From assembly GCA_002369195.1 (NCBI GenBank), contig DFEW01000072.1, positions 1 through 6,923 of the forward strand: a stretch of 6,923 bases of DNA, in the 5' to 3' direction. Position numbers and translations under genes: made by a program. The DNA is from Christensenella sp. UBA3792. Lineage in GTDB: Bacteria; Bacillota; Clostridia; Christensenellales; CAG-138. Each line of letters starts with the position of its first letter. The first letter of the stretch is position 1. This document shows, piece by piece, positions 1-4,426 of this stretch. The notes below the pieces were generated by a model. The model did no database searches. It had not been told where the DNA came from and worked only from the letters and a program-made list of their open reading frames with translations.

Positions 1-5
1 TGTTC

Positions 6-33
6 AGTATACCATAAATCTGTGATTTGTGAA
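6..33 (-). promoter_or_regulatory. Possible divergent promoter reading out of the left edge
   Basis: On the minus strand a TTCACA (positions 33 to 28) is followed after 16 bases by TATACT (11 to 6); each hexamer differs from the sigma-A consensus at one position. Transcription would leave the window to the left, so the gene it would serve is not visible. A short inverted repeat, AAATC-TGT-GATTT (16-28), lies in the spacer and could be an operator half-site pair or chance. The call rests on two hexamers only. Confidence 0.35.
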
Positions 34-54
34 GCCCGAAAAGCCGCCGATGCA

Positions 55-83
55 TTGACGCAGCGCAAAAAAACGTGTAGAAT
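55..83 (+). promoter_or_regulatory. Sigma-A-type promoter of the HAD/zinc-ribbon unit
   Basis: TTGACG (55-60) and TAGAAT (78-83) are separated by exactly 17 bases, the optimal spacing, and each hexamer matches the consensus at five of six positions. Transcription would start near position 90, giving a leader of about 20 bases that contains the AAGGA ribosome binding site (101-105) ahead of the ATG at 112. The site also decides the gene start: an in-frame ATG at 22 lies upstream of the promoter and would not be on the transcript. Confidence 0.75.
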
Positions 84-111
84 AGACGCGAACAAACAAG
101 AAGGACCTACT

Positions 112-777
112 ATGAATCGAATCAAACTGATCGCTTTTGATCTGGACGGAACGCTCTGCTACACCCTCAAGGACATTGCCGCATCGCTCAACCATGCGCT
201 TGCGTATTTCGGATACCCGACTTTCTCGGACGACGGCGTGTCGAATCTCGTCGGAAAGAGCGTCGTCTATATGTGCAAAAACGCCCTTCCAAAGGGGCAT
301 GAGGACGAATGGGAAGCGCTCGTCGAGCGCTGGCACGTCGAGTATGCGGCGCATTGCTGCGATACGACCGAACCGTATCCGGGCATGCGCGAAACGCTCA
401 AGGCCCTCAAGGAGCAGGGCTATACGCTTGCGTGCGTAACCAACAAGCCGAACCGGCACGCGGTGCCGATCCTCGAACGGCTCTTTCCGCCCAACGCCGA
501 GCTGTTCTCGCGCATACAGGGACAGACGCCCGAATACCCGACCAAGCCCGATCCGTTCATGATGGACATGGTTCGCGATGAACTCGGCTTTTCGCGCGAA
601 GAAACGCTGTACGTCGGCGATATGGATGTGGACGTGCAGTTTGCAAAGAACAGCGGACTCCGGTTTGCCGGCTGCGCCTGGGGATTCCGCGGGGAAGCGT
701 TCCTGCGCGAAGCAGGCGCGCAGATCGTGATGCAGAAGCCGGAGGATCTTTTGGAACTGGTTAAACACATGGAATAA
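112..777 (+). CDS. HAD-superfamily hydrolase, phosphoglycolate phosphatase-like
   Basis: A 221-residue soluble phosphatase of the haloacid dehalogenase superfamily, subfamily I (Gph/PGP type), which removes phosphate from small phosphorylated metabolites through an aspartyl-phosphate intermediate. All four HAD motifs are present: DLDGTL with nucleophile Asp10 and Asp12, the motif II Thr110 in VTNKP, Lys145 in TKPDP, and VGDMDVD with Asp170 and Asp174. The helical cap domain lies between motifs I and II, about residues 16-85. The start at 112 is chosen over the in-frame ATG at 22 because a promoter lies between them and AAGGA sits 6 bases ahead. The next gene follows after 12 bases, so the two are probably cotranscribed. 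The family is secure. The substrate is not: 2-phosphoglycolate, pyrophosphate or a sugar phosphate are all possible, so no gene symbol is given. Confidence 0.93.
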   Translation: MNRIKLIAFDLDGTLCYTLKDIAASLNHALAYFGYPTFSDDGVSNLVGKSVVYMCKNALPKGHEDEWEALVERWHVEYAAHCCDTTEPYPGMRETLKALKEQGYTLACVTNKPNRHAVPILERLFPPNAELFSRIQGQTPEYPTKPDPFMMDMVRDELGFSREETLYVGDMDVDVQFAKNSGLRFAGCAWGFRGEAFLREAGAQIVMQKPEDLLELVKHME

Positions 778-782
778 GGAGG
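776..782 (+). promoter_or_regulatory. Strong Shine-Dalgarno overlapping the upstream stop codon
   Basis: AAGGAGG begins on the last two bases of the TAA that ends the phosphatase gene and stands 7 bases before the ATG at 790. It is the full Firmicute consensus. It fixes the start of the zinc-ribbon gene and suggests high translation and coupling to the gene upstream. Confidence 0.85.
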
Positions 783-789
783 AAGTACC

Positions 790-1245
790 ATGGCATTCTG
801 TAAAAACTGCGGCGCCGAGCTGAATCCGGACAGCAAGTTCTGCCCGTCCTGCGGCACCCCCGTCACCCCTGCGCAAAGCGCGCCGCGCGTCGAGATCGTC
901 AACGATCAGCCCGACTGCAACAAGTGGTTCGGCGTGCTCGCCTATCTCGGTCCGGTGCTCTTCGTTCCGATGTTCGTCAGAAAGAACTCGAAGTTCGCAC
1001 AGTTCCATGTGCGGCAGGGCTTTAACCTGCTTTGCTTCTGGGTCGTGCTGACGGTCGCGCGGTATACGCTCGGCATCATTCCCTATCTCGGCACGCACTT
1101 TTTGAAGTATGTCTTTTCGATCGGTCTGATCGGCGTCAGCGTCTTTTCGATCATAGGCATCATCAACGCCCTGCGCGGCAAGATGCAGGCGCTTCCGTGG
1201 TTCGGCGACAAGCTCGATCTGCTGAAGACGATCTTCAAAGCGTAA
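790..1245 (+). CDS. Small zinc-ribbon membrane protein (DUF4870/Tic20-like)
   Basis: A 151-residue protein with an N-terminal zinc ribbon made of two CxxC knuckles, Cys4/Cys7 and Cys18/Cys21 (FCKNCG and FCPSCG). A linker of about 20 residues follows, then three hydrophobic segments at about 46-63, 77-100 and 107-128. The FHVRQGFNL stretch at 72-80 between the first two membrane segments resembles the conserved loop of DUF4870/Tic20-like small membrane proteins. The ribbon should face the cytoplasm, as there is no signal peptide. The biochemical role is unknown; zinc ribbons fused to membrane segments are common in Firmicutes and usually uncharacterised. It is the second gene after the phosphatase, and a terminator follows 14 bases after the stop. 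The domain layout is seen directly; the family assignment is from recall of the motif. Confidence 0.85.
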   Translation: MAFCKNCGAELNPDSKFCPSCGTPVTPAQSAPRVEIVNDQPDCNKWFGVLAYLGPVLFVPMFVRKNSKFAQFHVRQGFNLLCFWVVLTVARYTLGIIPYLGTHFLKYVFSIGLIGVSVFSIIGIINALRGKMQALPWFGDKLDLLKTIFKA

Positions 1246-1250
1246 GCTTC

Positions 1251-1294
1251 GAAAAAGAAAGGGTTGCTGCTTCACGCGGCAACCCTCTTTTATT
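1251..1294. terminator. Bidirectional intrinsic terminator between converging operons
   Basis: The stem 1260-1270 pairs with 1276-1286 (11 bp with one G-U pair, core AGGGTTGC/GCAACCCT) around the five-base loop TTCAC. Rightward, the hairpin is followed by CTTTTATT. Leftward, the minus strand reads TTTCTTTTTC. Both flanks therefore provide the U-rich tract of a Rho-independent terminator. The stop codon of the ABC transporter gene (minus strand TAA, 1290-1292) lies inside the rightward T tract, so the two convergent operons share one very compact terminator. Confidence 0.9.
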
Positions 1295-2984
1295 GCACTT
1301 GGGTCAGAACGCCGTCCTCCAGATTCCAGACGCGGTCGGCGATTTCGAGCGCTTTTTTGCGATGCGTGACGATCAGCACCGTGCGGTCGGTCATGTCCTT
1401 CAGATGCATGAGCACCGCCGCCTCGGTCGCCTCGTCGAGCGCGCCGGTCGCCTCGTCGAGCAGCAGGATCGGGTGGTTCGACAGGATCGCCCGCGCGATC
1501 GAAAGCCGCTGCAGCTGTCCCTCGGACAGCCCACTGCCGCGCTCGCCGAGCACCGTATCCATGCCGTCGGGCAGCTCGTTCACGAAGTCCGCGCAGGCGA
1601 CGGTCAGCGCGTTTCGGATCGCATCGTCGCCGATGGACGCATCGCTGAAGGTCAGCAGCGAACGGATCGTGCCCGAATACATGCGGTTGCCCTGCGGCAC
1701 GTACGCGAACAGCGCGCGATACGACGCGTCAAGCGTTCGTTCGCCGTCGGCCGTGTACAGCACGGCGCGTCCCTCCTCCGGGCGGTACAGACACAGCAGG
1801 AGCTTCAAAAGCGTCGATTTGCCGCTGCCGGACGGACCGGTCAGCACGACCGTCTCGCCCTTTTCGATGCGCGCGTTCAGATGCGTGAACACGATCGCGT
1901 GCGACGCGTCCGGACGGTAGGTAAACGACGCGTCCAGAAGCCCCGCGCCGACAAACGCATGTTCGTACAGGTCGGCGATCTCATGCGCGCTGCGCCGCGG
2001 CGTCTCGCAGTCCTTTCGGAACGCTTCGGCCTCCATCAGCCGTTCCGCGCTCGCGAGGGTCGCGTAATACTGCGGCAGATACGCGGTGAGGTTCGCAAAC
2101 GGCGTCTGAATCTGTCCGACCAGCTGCAGAACCGCCGCAAACGTGCCGTAGCTCAGCGTGCCGTAAAGAATCCCGAAGCCGCAGTAGATCGCCGCGGCCG
2201 CGTATGCGCCGCGCATCAGCAGCCCGTACAGGAAGTTTGCGCCGCTCGAATACCGCGTGCGCCGCAGACGCGCCGCGCGGTGCCGGTCCATATCCGCCTG
2301 CGCCTGCCTTTGCGCCTCCGGTTCGCGACCGAACGTGCGCACCAGAATCAGCTCGGACAGCCGTTCCGACAGCGTGACGCGCAGTTTGCCGTCCGCTTCG
2401 CGGATGTCCTTATGCAGAGATTTGAGCTTTTTGCGGAACAGAATCCCCATCAGCACAATGCCCGCGCCGACCGGAAGGATCGCCCACGCGACGGTCCGGA
2501 GCATCCACAGCGTTGCGCCGATTGCGCTCAACAGCATCACGAGCATGCCGCACGCTTCCGGTACGATCGAGACCACGCCGTTCGCCGCGATCGCGGTATC
2601 GGATACAAGCCGGTTCATCCATTCCTCCGAATGCACCGCCGTGACCGCGGCATAGTCGCGATCGAGCAGCACGGAGAACAGACGCCCCTTGAGCTTGTTT
2701 TCCAGCGCGCTCAGCGCATGTTCCTTGAACCAGCGCACGAACGCGCGAAGCAGCAGCTGCAGCACGATCACGCTGACGAATAGCCCCGCGTACAGTAAAA
2801 AGCGATGCAGGTTGCGGTCGACCGCGCTGTCGATCATATCGCGCAGCATCCACGCAAGCGCTACGCCGGACGCGCCGTTCAACACATTCGCAAGCAGCAG
2901 CAAAAGCACCTCCCACCGGATGCCGGCGGAGGCGTTCCACAGCCATGTGACGGGACGCTTTGCGTTGTGGTGCGATTCGGTCAT
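1290..2984 (-). CDS. ABC transporter, fused permease-ATPase (peptide exporter type)
   Basis: A 564-residue half-transporter with an N-terminal membrane domain and a C-terminal nucleotide-binding domain, expected to act as a homodimer in the plasma membrane. Hydrophobic stretches near residues 22-47, 60-84, 136-185 and 248-292 can hold six helices. The ATPase is complete: Walker A GPSGSGKST near 382-390, Q-loop Gln431 in YVPQG, signature LSEGQ at 486-490, Walker B LLLDEATGALD near 505-515 and switch His541 in VTHR. There is no N-terminal C39 peptidase domain, so leader removal would need another protein; the S26-like gene directly upstream is a candidate. The start is the ATG at 2984, which overlaps the upstream TGA as ATGA; an in-frame ATG at 3074 would run back through that gene. 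Export of a modified peptide is inferred from the neighbours; the substrate cannot be read from the sequence. Confidence 0.92.
   Translation of the reverse strand: MTESHHNAKRPVTWLWNASAGIRWEVLLLLLANVLNGASGVALAWMLRDMIDSAVDRNLHRFLLYAGLFVSVIVLQLLLRAFVRWFKEHALSALENKLKGRLFSVLLDRDYAAVTAVHSEEWMNRLVSDTAIAANGVVSIVPEACGMLVMLLSAIGATLWMLRTVAWAILPVGAGIVLMGILFRKKLKSLHKDIREADGKLRVTLSERLSELILVRTFGREPEAQRQAQADMDRHRAARLRRTRYSSGANFLYGLLMRGAYAAAAIYCGFGILYGTLSYGTFAAVLQLVGQIQTPFANLTAYLPQYYATLASAERLMEAEAFRKDCETPRRSAHEIADLYEHAFVGAGLLDASFTYRPDASHAIVFTHLNARIEKGETVVLTGPSGSGKSTLLKLLLCLYRPEEGRAVLYTADGERTLDASYRALFAYVPQGNRMYSGTIRSLLTFSDASIGDDAIRNALTVACADFVNELPDGMDTVLGERGSGLSEGQLQRLSIARAILSNHPILLLDEATGALDEATEAAVLMHLKDMTDRTVLIVTHRKKALEIADRVWNLEDGVLTQVQ
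1425..1461 (-). repeat. 16-bp direct repeat in the ATPase Walker B/D-loop
   Basis: Two identical 16-base copies (1425-1440 and 1446-1461), 21 bases apart start to start, encode LDEAT twice in the sequence LDEATGALDEAT. The first copy is the Walker B aspartate-glutamate. The second follows in the D-loop region, where most exporters read SALD followed by unrelated residues. The reading frame is kept and the domain looks intact. Confidence 0.6.
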
Positions 2985-3436
2985 GTTCTCTTTGGAAATA
3001 CGGTTCGAAATGCCCGCGCCGCCGCGCCGCGAAGGCGCAGCCAAAGGACGCGAACCCTTCGGGTGTGCAGCCATACGGACGCGTACAGGCGATAGCCGCG
3101 CTCGTTCGTGCTGTGCGCCTTGCCGTTTCGTACAAAGCCGGTCATCACGGCGAGCACGTCGGCGTCGCGCACGTTCGTTTCGGGATGGATGCAGTTGTCG
3201 CCGAGCATCGTATAGCCCTGCGCGTCGACGGCGATCACGCGATGCAGAATGTAGCGGTCGGGCGCGCGGAAAAACAGCGCCACGTCGCCCACCTTCAAGC
3301 GCACGTCCGTCTTGGGTGCGGCAATAAACAGGTCGGTTTTCTGGCGCAGCAGCGGCAGCATGCTCGTCCCGACGACGCGGTACGTCAGCTGTCCGTAGCG
3401 GTCAAGATAGGATTCGTAGGTGAACGGCTCACCCAT
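2981..3436 (-). CDS. S24/S26-family (signal peptidase-like) serine peptidase
   Basis: A 151-residue protein with the signal-peptidase fold signature. Ser25 lies in GTSMLP, a VGDVALF strand is at 49-55, His65 in LHRV takes the place of the general-base lysine of classical bacterial SPase I, and LGDN is at 78-81 with acidic residues downstream. The Ser/His arrangement is that of SipW/ER-type and related peptidases. No N-terminal membrane anchor precedes Ser25, so the protein is probably cytoplasmic or peripheral. A basic tail with hydrophobic residues (about 112-151, many Arg) could bind the membrane or the transporter. The start ATG overlaps the end of the PqqD gene by 8 bases, and the stop TGA overlaps the ABC gene start by 4. 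A role in cleaving a leader from a peptide handled by PqqD and exported by the ABC protein is inferred from position. A LexA-like repressor is unlikely, since no DNA-binding domain is present. Confidence 0.85.
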   Translation of the reverse strand: MGEPFTYESYLDRYGQLTYRVVGTSMLPLLRQKTDLFIAAPKTDVRLKVGDVALFFRAPDRYILHRVIAVDAQGYTMLGDNCIHPETNVRDADVLAVMTGFVRNGKAHSTNERGYRLYASVWLHTRRVRVLWLRLRGAAARAFRTVFPKRT

Positions 3437-3689
3437 CGATCGCTCCGATGCCGCGCAGCTGCTCCACGACGCGGTGCACGTCCGCGGCGACCGTTTCTTC
3501 GGACGCGTCGTATTCGCGGCACATCGATTCGACGATCTGCGCCTCGGTCGTGTCCTGCTTCAAGCGCTCCAGAATCGCGCCGAGCGTGGCATTGCCGCGC
3601 ACGATGCCGTGGAACTGCGCGCCGCCGAGCGGAACGAGGATCGCCTCGTCGTTCGTCAGATGCGTGATAAATTCGGGATTCAATTTCAT
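3429..3689 (-). CDS. PqqD-family peptide-binding protein (RRE-like)
   Basis: An 86-residue protein matching the PqqD family by size and pattern. An N-terminal beta-rich part (about 1-32) contains the ILVPLGGAQFHGIV strand pair, where family members bind the leader of a precursor peptide. A helical part follows with a GAILERL segment (about 37-43) and two amphipathic helices ending in QLRGIGAI. PqqD proteins act as RiPP recognition elements that present a precursor peptide to modifying enzymes; stand-alone members also accompany lasso peptide, sactipeptide and uncharacterised kinase-containing clusters. AAGGAG within the last codons of the kinase gene fixes the start, and the gene overlaps the peptidase gene by 8 bases. 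No precursor peptide gene is visible in this window, so the bound peptide is unknown. Confidence 0.88.
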   Translation of the reverse strand: MKLNPEFITHLTNDEAILVPLGGAQFHGIVRGNATLGAILERLKQDTTEAQIVESMCREYDASEETVAADVHRVVEQLRGIGAIDG

Positions 3690-3692
3690 AGG

Positions 3693-4424
3693 TTACTCCT
3701 TCATGGCTTCATAGGAGACGCGTGCCGCCTCCGGCTCCATGTTGCAGAACAGCCGGAACAGCGCGACGCGTTCCGTCAGCCGGTCGATCAGCGTCAGCGT
3801 CCTTTGCAGCGCTTCTGCGGACGCCGGCCGGTACGTTTGCTGCAGAAGGATCGGGTATGCCGTCCTCGCGTCGATGCGCTCGATGCGGTTCGTTTTGCCG
3901 CGCTCCAGTATGCAGATCGCGCGAAGCGGCGCGCAACCGTTCGTGCCGAGACGGTGCTTGCCGTTCCACGGCGTGCCGTACACGGTTGCGCCGTCCGTTC
4001 CGATGTGCAGCAACGGCTTGTCGTCGTTGATCATCACGGCGCGCTCGCCCAGCATCTCACGCCAGAGCCGCGCATGCGTGCTCTTGCCGGTGCCGCTTTT
4101 GGCGGTGAACAGGTACGCCTGCCCGTCGACGGCGATTGCCGATCCATGAAACAACACGGTATCGTCCTGCGGCATGCGCTCGGCGATCTTGCGATAGACC
4201 GCAAGGGTCTCGAGGTACGCATCCGTCGCCCCGCTGCCGTCGCGCCCTTCCCGCTGTGCCGCCACGGCGGAACGAACGCGCTCATAATCGATGTCGCGCT
4301 GCGTGATCTCCACCGCAAAGTCGGCAGCGCCCGCCGAAGCGAACGCTGCTGCCTCACGATGCATTTGTGCATACAACGTACGGATGCGGATCACATGGTC
4401 CGCGATCCGGTATGTTCCTTCCAT
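3693..4424 (-). CDS. HPr-kinase/PEP-carboxykinase-like P-loop kinase
   Basis: A 243-residue protein related to the C-terminal catalytic domain of HPr serine kinase. The N-terminal 85 or so residues are a small variable domain. The kinase core begins at FHGSAIAVDG (92-101), followed by the P-loop KSGTGKST (109-116), then NDDKPLL (133-139) as the likely metal/base region, and GTPWNGKHRLGTN (150-162). It is shorter than true HprK (about 310 residues), lacks that enzyme's N-terminal domain, and I do not see a clear C-terminal K3-type segment, so it is not the carbon-catabolite HprK. Homologues in some lasso peptide clusters phosphorylate a precursor peptide, so peptide phosphorylation is the best inference here. 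The ATG at 4424 lies 2 bases after the pullulanase stop, and that TGA is part of a GGTGA ribosome-binding match; an upstream in-frame start at 4532 would only read through pullulanase sequence. Three bases separate its stop from the PqqD start. Confidence 0.85.
   Translation of the reverse strand: MEGTYRIADHVIRIRTLYAQMHREAAAFASAGAADFAVEITQRDIDYERVRSAVAAQREGRDGSGATDAYLETLAVYRKIAERMPQDDTVLFHGSAIAVDGQAYLFTAKSGTGKSTHARLWREMLGERAVMINDDKPLLHIGTDGATVYGTPWNGKHRLGTNGCAPLRAICILERGKTNRIERIDARTAYPILLQQTYRPASAEALQRTLTLIDRLTERVALFRLFCNMEPEAARVSYEAMKE
3696..3701 (-). promoter_or_regulatory. Shine-Dalgarno of the PqqD gene inside the kinase 3' end
   Basis: AAGGAG is formed by the last two sense codons of the kinase gene (Lys-Glu), directly followed by its TAA, and stands 6 bases before the PqqD ATG at 3689. 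It supports that start and points to coupled translation of the two proteins. Confidence 0.85.
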
Positions 4425-4426
4425 GC

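Noticed and set aside
22..111. N-terminal extension of the HAD phosphatase to an ATG at 22
   Set aside because: The promoter at 55-83 lies downstream of that ATG, and HAD proteins start just before the DLDGT motif, as they do from 112.
4..1275. Long open frame on the minus strand opposite the phosphatase and zinc-ribbon genes
   Set aside because: It is antisense to two genes with clear motifs and ribosome binding sites, has no recognisable domain, and crosses the terminator hairpin. Long open antisense frames are expected in this GC-rich codon usage.
1032..2783. 583-codon open frame on the plus strand opposite the ABC transporter
   Set aside because: The translation is rich in Arg, Gln, His and Ala with no domain pattern, and it lies antisense to an intact ATPase; it begins inside the zinc-ribbon gene without a ribosome binding site and crosses the terminator.
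3040..3062. Small hairpin ACCC-TTC-GGGT within the peptidase 3' coding region
   Set aside because: Only four base pairs, inside coding sequence, with no T tract; not credible as a terminator or processing site.
2985..3074. N-terminal extension of the ABC transporter to an in-frame ATG at 3074
   Set aside because: The extra 30 residues are low-complexity shadow of the peptidase gene; the ATGA overlap at 2981-2984 gives a standard coupled start.
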